Source: Warburgia ugandensis (taxonomy: Eukaryota > Streptophyta > Magnoliopsida > Canellales > Canellaceae). From it: a DNA stretch of 64,000 bases. The notes beneath the pieces are model-generated. The model did not search any database. It was not told the origin of the DNA and saw only the letters and a list, made by a program, of their open reading frames with translations. The DNA lies in the NCBI GenBank assembly GCA_035236585.1, contig CP141137.1:11610327-11674326 (forward strand). The letters are read 5' to 3'. The translations under genes and the position numbers were made by a program. Of this stretch, positions 9,986 to 22,217 are shown in pieces (position 1 is the stretch's first letter; every line of letters starts with the position of its first letter).

Positions 9986-12408
9986 ACTGCAACCATTCGC
10001 TAATACCAAGCAAGTGCATTGCAAAAGACATTATTCCTCACATAAGTAGTAGAATGCTTGGACCATGTGAGCCATTTAGGCTAGGCAAAAGACAGGAACC
10101 ATTGGTCAAGCCATCTAAAAGAGGTGAAAAGCCAAACTACAAGCCATACCTAGCCTTGGACGAGCTTCTTTGGGTATTCTTACAATTGCAAGAACACTTC
10201 TTCTATAGCCACTGCATCACTTGAACAAATAGATAAATCCGCTTCATAAAAAATGGAGCAATATACTAGAATACACGTATACATTGGTATTGAAAAGGAG
10301 GATTTTCCTTCCTCTGAATCATCTCTCTCTCTCTCTCTCTCTTGAATGTTTGTTGGCTTCATTGAATCATCTCATTATGAGAAATTTTTATTTATTAAGA
10401 AGAAAAATCCATCTTTTATAATTAGGCATATATACTTATACACTTATATGCAGCTGTCTAGAAAACTTTTTTTTTTTTTTTCCAATCCTTTTTTGTTTCC
10501 TTGAATTTTGTTTGTTGATTATGTTTTTCTAAGTGTTTGATTCAGAGAGTTTTATAAGGCGGATATGGTTTTTGCTTTATGGTTTAATGTTATGACATAT
10601 TGATGTTTTCTTTTTCTTTTTCTTTTTCTTTTTCTTTTTCTTCTTTTAGTGATATCATGTCGATGAAATGTTTACAGACTAAATATGATGAAAAGCACAT
10701 CATCATCATTTTTCTGTTTTTCTTATCTCTTTTATTAACAAAGAATTATTTTCCTCTTTAATTTCATTGGTTCCTATTTAATAGTAATGGAAGGGTAAAA
10801 TTACAAGAAAATTATGAATAGAACTTATGTTAGTCTCATAAGGTGATATGCGTTTGATAGTTCTAAGGAGAAGAAATATCTTTTTAATTCGGCAAAAACT
10901 CAAACTATAATTGTTAAACATATATTGTCTATCGTTGGTAGTAATATTTCTTGCACTTTCAATGAAATTTTTGAATCTTTGCCTAAAGGCATTCTTCAAG
11001 AAGAAGTTACTTAAAAATAGTTGAAGCCTCTCATATGTGCAAGGGATTACTAACAGCTCTATCTTTGATATTCAACTTTGCTATAAAACTCTTTCTTGAT
11101 TGATCCTTAATGGGCAAAAGATATGAGATCATGAACTGTTCTACAAAGAAAAATGTACCTTCAGTTTTCCTCTTATTATAGTAGGAATTGAGAAACACAT
11201 GTACTATACTACAAGAACCAAGTACCTCCAGATTGTGCTAGTTACAGTGCTCCTTAATGATAATAGAAGATCAACACTAATGTAACATTCTACAATCTAA
11301 AAATGCACCATTCTTGCTATCTGAATTCTACATAGACAAACTTCTCTTTCTCACTTCTATAAAAGAAGAGTACAAGAGAATGATGTAGAGAGAGAGAGAG
11401 AAGCAAAGGCATGAGTTTTGTTAATAAGTGGAATGAGGCCTCACACACCTCTTTATATAGCTCTCTAAGGAACACGCATTTAAGAGCCATTAAAGTTAAG
11501 TGCATTTAACATGTGTTTTACACCAAAAAGTTTTAAACTTTAGTAAGTTTTAAAGTTAATTAGATAGTTTCAACTAAAATACATGTTTTTAATTCCTTTA
11601 TTATGTAACTTGTAAATAAATTCAAACAATCCATTACTTCTTCAAGTTAAAATAACCCAAATTATATTTCATCTCTTGTTGCTTAAATTCAAAAAAATAA
11701 AAATAAAGGTAGCTGATATTCCCAAACCCCTTTAATACTAATGCCTCACCCTCTTTTGAGTTTTATCATACTTTTATCTAAGGACCTTACTTTTATAATA
11801 ATCTCAACTTCTCATTTTAGCTATTTTGTAGTAGATGAGGTATGGCCGAAAAATAACATACAATGGATAATTGTACTATTGGCTCTCTCTTTTTTTAAGT
11901 TTTAAAATCAATGGTAGAAAATTTAACAATAGTAAAAGCAACTAAAAAAATAATATTTGGATTATTAAAAATATAATTTTTTGAGACATGGCCCATCTAT
12001 AGCAAGATGTTCATGATAAAAGGTTCGATTATGCAAAAAAGTGAAGCACATGTGCTTTTACCATAAAACCCCAAAAGAAGGTATGGCATTAGTACCAAAA
12101 GGGTGTCTTCAAGAGTTGAACTTTCTCTTAGTGTACACAATCCAAAGAATATCAAGGCATAAAGTGAATTAAGTTGTTGACCTACTTTCATTTATGATAA
12201 GCTAAAGTTACAATACACACTTCTCTTAAGGAAACTTTTGTACTTTAAGGTTAGGGTTTGTTAGGCCAGTACTAATTTTATTATTTCACCAAGTGCTCTA
12301 GAGACAAACCTTTATTCTCATAGGCAATAGCCTCACTTTCACATTTAGCTTTGCACTCTAAGTAACTATTTAGCTTGCTATACAAGCCCCTTACATGAGG
12401 ACGTGAGT

Positions 12409-12448
<40 letters not shown>

Positions 12449-13916
12449 TTTTGTAATTCATGGATAGCTAATCTAAGAGGACTTAGAACTGATTATGATT
12501 TAAACATGCATGTTTGCTTTGCTTCAACAACATAAGTATCATCTAAAGTTGAGATTGTGACTCAATTTATAAATAGATTAAGCTTGGCATCAAATCCCTT
12601 GCATTGGGAGGCTCCGTCTATCTTCAAGAAGCACATTTTGAAGTGTGCCTCTAAGTTAGTTCAATTCATTATAATGTTTGTATTATATATATGGTATTTA
12701 TGTCCAACAGAGAAAGCCTTAAGAAATATGGCAGTGAAGTCAAATAAATTAGATGATATGTCTGTGTCTTCATGATGCTTCTTAATCCTAAACCTCTGCT
12801 TCACTGGGTTTGGTCTTAAAATTCTTGGCATGGGCTTTATGGATGTAATTAGCTAACTTCTAACCCCTCTTTAGGTATTCCATTCAATTAAGACGTTAAA
12901 ATTGGACAACATACTCAAATAGGCAACCTATATCTTGTACCTTCTTTGATAAGGTATAATTGTAGCCTAAAACTAGTTGAAGAGAGGTATTGAGTACTTT
13001 CTCGGTCATGGGTAGAAAATATCAAAGCAAATATCATTTGACTACTTTGGTTGAGCAAATTAAGGCATGTTTGAGTCTTGAGTCAAATTTCAATATACAA
13101 CATTTATTTGAATTTTGAGTTTGATTTGTCATCTTTGCTCTTAGATAATATTTATCTATAATAATTGTATATAAAGAAAAAACCTCTACAGGATTAAAGA
13201 TGGATTTATCAAAATTTAAATAGTTGTAAAAAACAAATAGCACAATTGCATTTTTGTAAATGTCAAGAAACATAAAGGTTCATGAAAAGGAAGAAAGTTT
13301 TGGTCTAAATGGCTTATTTTTAAATATCAAGAATACAAAGTGTATATGAAAAAAGAAAGTTTTAGCAGGAAAATGGGGGATTTCGTGGTAGTTAAGAAAA
13401 ATCTACAAATGAATAAATTAGCAGGCAAAACGAATAAAAATATTTTATTTATTTTTGGAAGTCAGAGTGGTTAATCAACTTGGGTTCTACCAATGGGCGA
13501 AGAGGGACAACTGCTAAGTCGTTCAACTTGGTTTCTATTAAGTGTCTTGGAATATCATTCCTCATAAGAGAAAATGATCCCAAGAGTAAAATTATATTGA
13601 AAAAGTGATAAAATTTGACTATAGACTTAAAAATCATCCAATGGACAAGATCGTTAGAATTGGTGTTTGGTAAGTATCAAATATGTGGCTCAAAAAAAAA
13701 AAGTGTGTATGAGCGCGTATCAATGTGTGCACTAACTAATACTTGTTTATTTTGTGTAATCAAAGAACTACAGAGGAATACTTGTTTATTTTGTGCAATC
13801 AAAGAAATACAAAGGAAACAACTTGCCACTGACATGAGAACTAACTCATCAAATCCCAACCCACAATCTGAGATCCAAAATATTTTGTATATGATGTGTG
13901 TGAGAATGAAGGAAGG
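9986..13916. other. AT-rich intergenic DNA
   Basis: No gene or transposon domain recognised. It holds a CT tract (10322-10342), a (CTTTTT)n-like tract (10611-10642) and a (CA)n tract (12410-12444). Short open frames here have no known domain. Confidence 0.5.
12410..12444. repeat. (CA)n microsatellite
   Basis: About 17 CA units. Confidence 0.97.
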
Positions 13917-13962
13917 ATGTTGTAGTATAACTTTGAGATCACGGGTTCAAGTATGAAGCCTG
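13917..13962 (+). mobile_element. Possible Au SINE fragment upstream of the RING gene
   Basis: The segment with CTTTGAGATCACGGGTTCAA and a GTATGAAG end resembles only the B-box part of the Au SINE. It lies about 150 bp before the TATA box of the RING gene. It is too short to be sure. Confidence 0.45.
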
Positions 13963-14108
13963 ACCCGGTGACGTTAAACCTCACCAACCTTCCTACTCGG
14001 CCATTCTGTGTCTCGTGGAAAAAAAGCTTTCCATGGATGGCTATGTCCAGCGCCGGACAACAGCCGTCCGTTCGACTCAGCCCGAAACTCACTCGCCAAA
14101 TCATGAGC

Positions 14109-14116
14109 TATAAATA
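14109..14116 (+). promoter_or_regulatory. TATA box of the RING-H2 gene
   Basis: TATAAATA (inside CTATAAATATA) lies about 315 bp upstream of the start codon. A pyrimidine-rich leader follows (14150-14420), as is usual in plant 5' UTRs. Placement is inferred; no transcript start is known. Confidence 0.6.
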
Positions 14117-14423
14117 TATGGGTGAGAGTGAGGCCCAGGCGAGTTTACCTCTTCTACCGTTCTTTCTCTCTTGGAGACTCCACCTCGCATTCCATCGCCA
14201 CACCGTTAAAATGGAAGTATAAATAACAATAAACTAATCCACAAACCAGACCCTCCAAATTCCTTTTCTAAAACCGCGTACAGAGAGAAGCAATCGAAAC
14301 CGCTCTCTCTACACCAAGCAAGAAAAGTAAAATCACATGTCAAAATCAGACACCTGAGAACTGACAAATCCCGCATTAACTTTTTCTCCTTCTTCATCTT
14401 CTTCTGCTTCAATCTCTGCAACG

Positions 14424-14933
14424 ATGGCTGCGGAAGGCTCAGAGTCGACCCAAATTGCAGAGTACAGAAAATTTAGAAGACTCAAGAACAACCCAATAGT
14501 GCAAGCCCCACTAATCTCTTCCCCACCCATTCAATCCACTCGTTGCAAATCGGCCATTTCTTCTCTATTTCTTTCCACCTTCGCTACCAGCAACCCCAAC
14601 TCGTCATCATCGTCTTCTTCCTCTACTTCCTCCCCAAAGAAGAAGCCTTTCTCAACTGCAACTTTCAGGGGTCTTGGATGCGTAACTTCGTCAGAGGTTT
14701 CTGCACCGGATGTTGTGAGATCATCTGCAGATTGGCAGGCGAAAAGGGTCAGGAAAAAGAAGCAGCGGAATCAAAGGAGAAAGAAGCAGACGAGCCCTGG
14801 TGTCGTCGTTCCAGACGTTTGGTGTTCTCGTGGGATTGCTTTTGTGGCTGATGCTGCTTCTGTGGATTGTGTTGTGGCCAGAAGGAGTGGGCCTAGTAGA
14901 GGCAGGGATGATGGAGAGAGGAATCAAGGAGAG
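14424..14933 (+). CDS. RING gene exon 1 (residues 1-170)
   Basis: It encodes the Ser-rich N-terminus, the FRGLGC motif, a Lys/Arg-rich block and VPDVWC, ending ERNQGE. The donor is GAG|GTGTTT. The frame stays open past the donor to 14963, but the exon 2 match fixes the splice. Confidence 0.9.
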
Positions 14934-17900
14934 GTGTTTCATTCTGTTTGTACTTTCCTTTGAATCGATTTTCTCTTTTGCATGTCTTGTATGACGATTG
15001 GTATTTTCTCCTTGCGTTTTGTTTTGCTTGGGTGTTCTCAAACATGTGGAATTTTCGCTTAAAAGTTGTAGTTTTTTCCCGTTTTGCATTATGGGTGATG
15101 ATTTTGGTTTTGTTCTGCTTGAAATTTCTGGTGTAATTTTGGTATTTTGGTCTGTTATTTGAAGGTATTGGACGATCTACTTTTTAGTTGTTTGGTGCTT
15201 GTAGTGACTTCAGTGAATGATTTTTAGTTTCTTGTTTTCCGTTTTGGGTTTGTCGTAGTTTTGGCTACTTTGTTGGAGAAGGTTCTTTGCATTGTTAATT
15301 CGCGGATTGATTGGTAGATTTCTGGCTTTCCATGGGACTTCTCAACTGCACCCTATTCTTCTCTTTCTTCAGCTGCTTGTTCTTTTGAATGGAATCTAAG
15401 TTCCTACAGTCTGATGTTGTGGGTTTCTTCAGTCAATTTGACAACTTATGGTGTTTTTGTTTCTCCAGTTTTCAGTTTCTTCATATCATCGTGTTTTGTG
15501 TAGAACTTATTACTTTCTTCCCTGTTGCTGCATTGGGTCTTGTAATATGTTATACTGAAACTGATGGTTATTAGATGGTTCTGCTTGTTTTGCTTTGACA
15601 GCGTCTTTGCATTGCAAGACAGAGCAACGTTGAGCAGATCTCCGCTTTTGATTCTCCTCCTACCTTTGGCACTAGGCGTTCTGTATCGGATCTGCTACCT
15701 ACTGGGCATTATCGTCACTTGCGAGGAATGCAGCATGCTCCAGCGGGTCTATCTGAGGTACATCTATGCTACAATCCATTTTCAATTTCTTACATTTCTT
15801 CAGATTGGTTTTCTTTCGTTATATTTTCATTTTGCAACTGTCTGAAATTTTTACAGATGTGATTGACTGGGTAATTTCTTAGTCTGTTTACTTATTCCAT
15901 GGTCCAATGTGATTATCCATTAGCTGTATTTGGTAGATCCCAAGGAGGACAAGGCCCTTCTTAACAGCAAGTCATCCCTCACATTCATTTCTCAAGAGCT
16001 GGTGCTCCTAATGGCTTCAGAATCATTTGCATATGAAAAGCTCTCTATATTTCTCCCAGAAATTGTGCAATTTCATAGTCTTTTTCATCCATAGCTCACC
16101 AGGCGGAATGCTTGTTTTGCATTCCTGCAATAGAATGGATACTTCTGTATGAGGAGGCACTACCTGAGTGAATGGCATTCTTTTATATGTTTAGCGGCTT
16201 GGGACTGTCATGCATGTAGTAAGTGCTGAGGGCTTTTATCCATGCCCTTATAGAGAAAAGGGAAAAACAGCTTAGGAAGACGGTATCTGCCTGCTTACAT
16301 ATGATTTGAGCGTCATTATTCCATGGAAATGATATTAGCTCTCGTGTCAGGATGGGAATGAAGGTGTCTAACCTGATTAATGCTGTAGTTAGAAGCATAC
16401 TTCTCCCTGGTTGGGGGCATTGTGTGTTTGAGATGTCTAATATGTAAAGCTGATCATATGTCCACTGGCATAGTTCGTAGAGGTTAGCCAATAACTATAG
16501 ATGACTGAGATATATGCAATGTACTCATGGTGCAAATGGTAGGCCAACTTATTCCTTTCTCAACTTTTATGCCCTGTGGAAAATGTACAAGAGCACTACT
16601 TGTTTTTAACTTCCACAATAGCTTAACATTACCTTATTTGCCTTGTCATCTATGTGTTTTTGTTCTATGCTTCCAGAATACTATTGGTAAGAGGAACACT
16701 GCACCGTGAACCTGATATGCTCTGATCAAATTTTGCACATGTTTGATTTTTATTTTGTCTCTTAGCATACCATATTCGTAGCTTGTACTTCAGAATTTAA
16801 ATATGCTGGTTTTCCTTTTAGAGCTCGTGGGATTATGTCACTGCAATAGCTTCTATGTGCTGATTGCTGGATTCAACTCTGAAATGCAACTTGAATCTAC
16901 CTAGCAATTCCAAACCTTTTCCAGATGTCAACACTTGAAATCTTCAAAATTGCAGGCGAAGTTACATTTTGTTGCAAGTTCTGCAGTTTGGTGCATGATT
17001 GATCCTTAGGAATCTAAAGTTTCCAATAGTTATTCATTTTGATTTTCTTGTCTTTCCAGTGATGACTTTGTACACCTGTTTAGACCATTTAATATATTAG
17101 CTTGGAACAAGGTACACAGAAAGCAGCAGAAAATGCACAAGGGAATGATCATCCCTTCCTCTCACTGCTGCTTTTTCCTTGAGAGCATCTAGCAATTCTA
17201 ATTATTCATGAGTGACATTCCTATAATACTACCAGTCTTCCTATAACGTAATCACACATGCATCTGATGCACATGTGCACCATGCCAAAACAGAAGGCTT
17301 CAAGGAGTCCCAAGCCCCTCAAGTTGGGGCAAAGACATAAAAGCTCTTTATCTTGTGAAAAAGTAAATGATATATACCATAGTACTTCTTTGGAGACTTC
17401 AATTAATTTCTCCCAAGTGCATGTGAGGATGAAAATCTCCCATTATATAAACATTGAATCCGAAGCAACACATAGCTTGATGCTTTTGGACCTACCGAAG
17501 ATTGGATCCAAAGCAACACAACTGTCTGCCTCCTCTGTACAGGAACCAACAGTTGCATAAGTTCCTAGGTTTATCAGAAGGGTACACACCATATAGCTTA
17601 CATGTACCATTGATTGGAGCCTTATATTCGCATCAAGATTGGTAAATCAACTAGCCATTGTTTCTTATGTCTTAACCCTACCTAGTTTGCTCTGTCAATG
17701 AACCACAGAAAGAATCAGTCAGACGGGTCCTACCCTACGTCTATTTATGTCTTGGTGAAAAGGATGTCTTTAGGAGAATCTCAACAGTATCTCGTGTTTG
17801 ATTTGCAAAATCTAATCAGTAGATCCTCACTGTGGAAAAGATTCTAAGAAAATAAAAGACGCTCTCTAGGAGTCTTTATACACAATTTTCATCAGCAAGC

Positions 17901-20514
17901 TTAATTACCTCTTTATGATCTTAGCAACTTTCTGTTCCTTTCCATGTATTCTTTAAGCTTATTGTAGGAGTACATATCATTGTATCAACATACCATAAAA
18001 GGCAGCCCGGTGCACGAAGCTCCTGTGTATGCGGGTTCCAGGAAAGGGGTGGACCTCAAAGGGTATATAGTACACAGCCTTACCTTGTATTTTTGCAAGA
18101 GGATGTTTCCACATCTTGAGAACCTGTGACCTCAAGGTCACATGATGACAACTCTACCATTGTGCTAAGGCTCTCCTTCTCATAGTTTCAACTTCAAATA
18201 TTAGACCCATGAGGGTGTTTGCTCGATCTATTTCTAGTTTATACTATGAAAGAATACTTGGTCAATGATGTGAATGTACCTCTTCAAAATCTTAGTGACT
18301 TTCTGTCCCTTCCCATTTATTGACCAGTTTAGTACTTAGGGTAGTAGTACATTTCATTGTATGAACATGCCAACATCAGAAAGTAACACACGATGATATG
18401 AATATTTAAGCACGCAAACATCACAAACTAACACTATGATATGACTATCTAAGCATAAGAGATATATAAAATTCAGAAATCTTTTGCTTGTGCTGATCAA
18501 TAAAGTGGACACAGTTCTATTTTTCACTACTTCCTCTTTAAATCCTCTTTCACCCACCCTTTTACTTGTGTTGATCAATAAACCCGATGCAGTTCTATTT
18601 TTCACTACTTCCTCTGTAAGTCCTCCTTCACCCTTTTTATTACTGTGGTACTGGACTGGAACTAAAATGGCAATCTTTGTTATTCCTTCATCACTGGCCT
18701 CTCCCTTTCATGAGCAAGTAAGATCAAACCTTTAATCTTCCCTCTAGTACTGCATACTTTTAAGACGAAGTTCAGGATTACCAATCTCTTCTACTTAAGC
18801 CTATGACTTCTCCTTGTGTAGATCGAGTAATGGTGATTGGTTTACTTTGCCAAGAGAAGAAAATAACTACTTTTGAAATCATAGTTTCATATTCCGATGC
18901 TCAAATTTTGAACTAGTTTAGAAGCTCAAGTAAAGCTTAGGACACATTTAAAGTTACCAGCAAAGCACGTATCTAACAACATATTGTTGATAACATTTGC
19001 CCTCCAAATGTCATGCATAGCCTTATTTTTCACTTCTTTTCTCCTTTCTTACCCCAAAGGATGTGTCCAACTCGTATTCTCTGTCAATCCTTTTCCTTGG
19101 TCATGAGTTCCATCATCATTAATCACCCTGACAGTTCCCTTTTAAATTGACGTTCAACTTGGTCACTAGTTCAGTCACATGTACCTTTATAAAATTGGTT
19201 TTAGTTCAACTGGCGTCGGATTTATACTCCAAAGCCTAGTTGACGCACAAAGCTACAAGTCAATTCCCCATTTTTGGGAAGTAACTCTAACTTGCCTTGG
19301 AGAACTCATCCATTTATTCCTGAAATCTTTGTGCTTGATATTATAATAAAAAGTTGGTTGATATTACCTATTTTTGTTTAGTAGCAAGTACTTATTCTCA
19401 TACCCACCACCATACCTTTCAATTTGTATACCTAGTTGATGCATATCTTCTTAGCTCTACTATTTCCTTGCCTCCTCCTTTTCAGAGATCTCCTTGTTCT
19501 CTTCCCAGATTTTTCTCCTTGTTGTCGTCATGTGACCTTGAGGTCATGGGTTCAAGGCGTGAAATCAGCCTTTTGCAAAAATGCAAGGTAAGGCTGCCTA
19601 CTTTAGGCCATTGTGGCCCGCCCCTTCCCCGGAGCCTGCATAGGTGGGAGCTTCGTGCACCAGGGCTGCCCTTACCTTTGCGGCTTTCTTCATCATGTTG
19701 TTCCATCCTTCAGGGATGTTCAGTAGGTGTCCGGGACTCCTTAGCACCACTGCCTTATCCCATGGTGTTTCCCATTACTTGAGATGGGATCAGCTTCATC
19801 AAGCCTATTTAGAACTCCGGAAGCAGCATATGTTTCTTACCCTGCACTATGCTATTTATCCTGCAAAGACGTTTTTGATTCATGAATTACATATAGGGAT
19901 GTGCTTTTGGCTATTGAATGCCACATTAACACTGAATTGGTTGCAGATCATGATGTTGCAAAGTAGCCTTCTTTTGGGTGGACAAGATGCATATGATCGA
20001 CACAGGGATTGGCGTCTGGATGTTGATAACATGACATATGAGGTGCCTGCTTACTCATTTTGGTTTTTCCCATACTATATTTAACTGACAATAACAGATG
20101 ATAATCTTGAATGTCTTCCCATTTGCCAGGAGTTGCTTGAACTGGGTGATAGGATTGGTCATGTGAGCACTGGATTGAGAGAAGAAGATATTCTTCGTTG
20201 CCTCAAGAAAATGAACCACTCAGTGTTGGATGCTTTATCGTCGAAATTTTCAAGTGGCACAGAATGCATGTGTAGCATTTGTCAGGTTGGTAGTCCTCTC
20301 TCTCTATGTATGTATATGAAGCATAAGCTATGTATAAAGGCTGGGTATGCCATTTATTATTTATTTTTTTATGGAAGTGCAGGAGGAATATAAAGCAGAC
20401 GATGAGGCAGGGAAACTAGAATGCGGTCACAGCTACCATATATATTGCATAAAGCGGTGGCTTTCGCAGAAGAATGCTTGCCCTGTTTGCAAGGCTGTTG
20501 CAGCTCAATATTAA
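14424..20514 (+). CDS. RING-H2 E3 ubiquitin ligase, 349 aa, five exons
   Basis: Exons 14424-14933, 15602-15757, 19947-20042, 20130-20285 and 20383-20514 join in frame, all in phase 0, with GT-AG borders, ending at TAA. The start (ACGATGGCT) opens MAAEGSES. The N-terminus holds a Ser-rich stretch and family motifs FRGLGC, VVRSSADW and VPDVWC; the middle holds RDWRLDVDNMTYEELLELGD and RIGHVSTGL. The C-terminal RING-H2 is C302-x2-C305-x14-C320-x-H322-x2-H325-x2-C328-x10-C339-x2-C342, with all eight zinc ligands. Such proteins transfer ubiquitin from an E2 to a substrate; the substrate is unknown. It resembles the Arabidopsis At1g17970/At1g73760 group, from memory. Intron 2 is 4.2 kb and holds two Au SINEs. 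A CT tract lies in the probable 3' UTR. Confidence 0.94.
15602..15757 (+). CDS. RING gene exon 2 (residues 171-222)
   Basis: Follows TTGACAG; encodes RLCIARQSNV... through HYRHLRG to APAGLSE; donor GAG|GTACAT. 52 codons. Confidence 0.9.
17997..18180 (-). mobile_element. Au-type SINE, copy f, in RING intron 2
   Basis: Minus-strand copy: GGCAGCCCGGTGCACGAAGC, ACAGCCTTACCTTG, TGACCTCAAGGTCACATGATG and CTAAGGCTCTCCTT are in the Au order. It lies antisense to the gene, between two diverged copies of a ~90-bp sequence. Confidence 0.91.
18487..18640 (+). repeat. 78-bp tandem duplication in RING intron 2
   Basis: CTTGTG(C/T)TGATCAATAAA and AGTTCTATTTTTCACTAC recur at a 78-bp period (18487 and 18565), with several substitutions. 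Confidence 0.88.
19516..19676 (+). mobile_element. Au-type SINE, copy g, 5'-truncated, in RING intron 2
   Basis: Lacks the first ~20 bp; then GTTGTCGTCATGTGACC, GAGGTCATGGGTTCAAGG (B box), AAAAATGCAAGGTAAGGCTG, GGCCCGCCCCTTCCCCGGA and GGGAGCTTCGTGCACCAGG. It lies 270 bp before exon 3, in the sense orientation. Confidence 0.9.
19947..20042 (+). CDS. RING gene exon 3 (residues 223-254)
   Basis: Follows GGTTGCAG; encodes IMMLQSSLLLGG then RDWRLDVDNMTYE; donor GAG|GTGCCT. 32 codons. Confidence 0.93.
20130..20285 (+). CDS. RING gene exon 4 (residues 255-306)
   Basis: Follows TTTGCCAG; encodes ELLELGDRIGHVSTGL... and the first zinc pair CSIC; donor CAG|GTTGGT. The RING domain is thus split between exons 4 and 5. 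Confidence 0.94.
20383..20514 (+). CDS. RING gene exon 5 (residues 307-349)
   Basis: Follows AGTGCAG; encodes the rest of the RING-H2 domain (CGHSYH, C, CPVC) and ends AAQY with TAA. Confidence 0.94.
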   Translation, partial: EEYKADDEAGKLECGHSYHIYCIKRWLSQKNACPVCKAVAAQY

Positions 20515-20558
20515 ATACCGAGGGAGCAGAAAGTCTGGCAGGCAATCCCTGCTTTTTG

Positions 20559-20559
<1 letters not shown>

Positions 20560-20610
<51 letters not shown>
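20560..20610. repeat. (CT)n microsatellite in the probable RING 3' UTR
   Basis: About 25 CT units, starting 46 bp after the stop codon. Confidence 0.97.
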
Positions 20611-20617
<7 letters not shown>

Positions 20618-21243
20618 GCCATTTTCACACAATAAGTATTCTTGGGTATGTAACTCTATTTGGTACCATCTTGTTTTATTGGGGTTTAATTGAAAAAAAT
20701 GACAAACTTTATTGGGGGCTCCTTCCTTGTGGCTTACTAACTCTGTCTAATCTTGTTACTTTTTGCTTGATTAGAAACATCAAATCAGTCGTGGGATCAC
20801 CAAACCTAGTGACCATGTATGGGGCCCTGTCTAGAGTCTAGACAGTAACCTATTTACTGAAACAAAATATAGACTTTCTAGAAACTAAAACCTTAAAGGG
20901 GGTCAAAATAAGGGAAAATGAGATCCCTAGCTTGAGTTTAATTACTGCTTTAGCTTGTTAGAGGCTATAGCGTTCCTTAACAGGCTTTTCTTTTAATCAA
21001 ATCCGCAATATTGTGTGTTTGAGGTTGTCACTTGTGACACATATAGTAGGGTTTAGGAAAGTGAGGTCTGTTTCCGAAATTTTTTGCTTGTTACAAAGGG
21101 TGAAAAAAAAAAAATCTCCCTTGCCCTCTTTTTAGGTACAAGAGGAGAATTACAAAGCAAATGAATTACAGTCTCACATACACTAAAAAAGAGGGCGGTT
21201 TTCATTTCAGGGAAAATGCTGAGTTTTCTATGATAAATTTGAT
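20611..21243. other. 3' flank of the RING gene, no gene seen
   Basis: A possible 3' UTR end (ACAATAAG near 20630), then AT-rich sequence without recognised features. Confidence 0.45.
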
Positions 21244-21391
21244 AAACACATTTGTTGGTCAGTTTGCTCGGTAGGAAATTGATGGAAGTTGATTTCCACT
21301 AAAAAATAAACCTTGCTAAACACATTTGTTGGTCAGTTTGCTTGGTAGGAAATTGATGGAAGTTGATTTCCACTAAAAAATAAACCTCCCT
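21244..21391 (+). repeat. Tandem duplication of a 74-bp unit
   Basis: AAACACATTTGTTGGTCAG... through TTTCCACTAAAAAATAAACC occurs twice (from 21244 and from 21318), differing by one C/T in the visible stretch, so the duplication is recent. Confidence 0.95.
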
Positions 21392-21924
21392 TGAAGTATT
21401 CTTAGGCCTTGAATTGAATTATGTCAGACCCAAATTTTTTTAAAATTTGGGGTCCAAACACTTTTCATGAAGAATTTCTTTCTCATTGGGATTCCATTTT
21501 CGCTTGCTAGACTATTCACTACCCGCGGTACTGATGTGCAGTCATGTTTGTTTAACAATGGAGATATATATTTTCTGAAGTATGAAACTAATCATCAACT
21601 TTCCATTCCGCAAAATACACGAGGATGGGAGTAACCCATAAGGTCCTTACAGAGTATTTCCTTCTGTAGGTGTGGGCCTCGATAGATTTATGTGATCAGA
21701 ACTTGTTTAAGTGATATGCAGCAAATATAGTTTCTACTCTAGACCAAATATGCTTTTCTTTTTCAAGTCTGTTTGCTCCCAATCAATGCATACGAGCTCT
21801 CCATTCGATCAACTTTGCCTTACCAGCAGCGACAGTGGATTTGATGGGTAGTGACAGAGAAAAAGGTTCGGGACAATCATTCGGAAGGAAAAATAGAAAT
21901 AAAAATTACAAACTCTAATAAATA
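21392..21924. other. Intergenic DNA, nothing recognised
   Basis: No open frame or repeat of note. Confidence 0.5.
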
Positions 21925-21940
21925 TGTTAGAAGAAAACAT

Positions 21941-22201
21941 CATCATCATCATCGAGACCTTATTCTAATTAGGGGTCGACCACATGAATCTTATTCCTCC
22001 ATTCCACTCTATTAAATACCATGGCTTCATTTAGTTCCAAAGTTTTTAAATCTTTCTTCACCACTTCTATCCACGTTCTTTTGGGCCTTCCCCTTGCCCT
22101 TTTAGAACCTTCAACTTATATTGCCTCACTCCTTCTAACTGGTGCCGTTGTTGGCCTCCTTTGAACATGTCCAAACCATCTAAGTCTAATCTCCCTCATC
22201 T
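21941..22201 (-). mobile_element. RTE LINE 3' fragment with 16-bp target-site duplication
   Basis: On the minus strand this is the 3' end of the RTE element (reverse of ...AAGAACGTGGATAGAAGTGG, TTTAAAAACTTTGGAACTAA and the TGATGATGATG tail), 5'-truncated to about 261 bp. TGTTAGAAGAAAACAT flanks it at 21925-21940 and 22202-22217. The native RTE also has TTGTTA at this break, which suggests microhomology at the 5' junction. Confidence 0.92.
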
Positions 22202-22217
22202 TGTTAGAAGAAAACAT

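Larger units (their letters stand above)
15758..19946 (+). other. RING gene intron 2, 4.2 kb
   Basis: A long intron without recognised genes. It carries a ~90-bp diverged direct duplication (17908-17998 and 18280-18375) around SINE f, a 78-bp tandem duplication (18487-18640), and SINE g close to exon 3. Confidence 0.8.

Noticed and set aside
13953-14222. Frame ahead of the RING gene
   Set aside because: It overlaps the TATA box and likely transcript start of the RING gene, and shows no domain.
14721-15089. 122-codon minus-strand frame over RING exon 1, and the plus-strand frame 14543-14851
   Set aside because: Both are shadows of the coding exon, whose own frame matches the RING family.
21244-21391. 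CRISPR-like direct repeats
   Set aside because: Only two adjacent units without spacers, in plant DNA; a tandem duplication.
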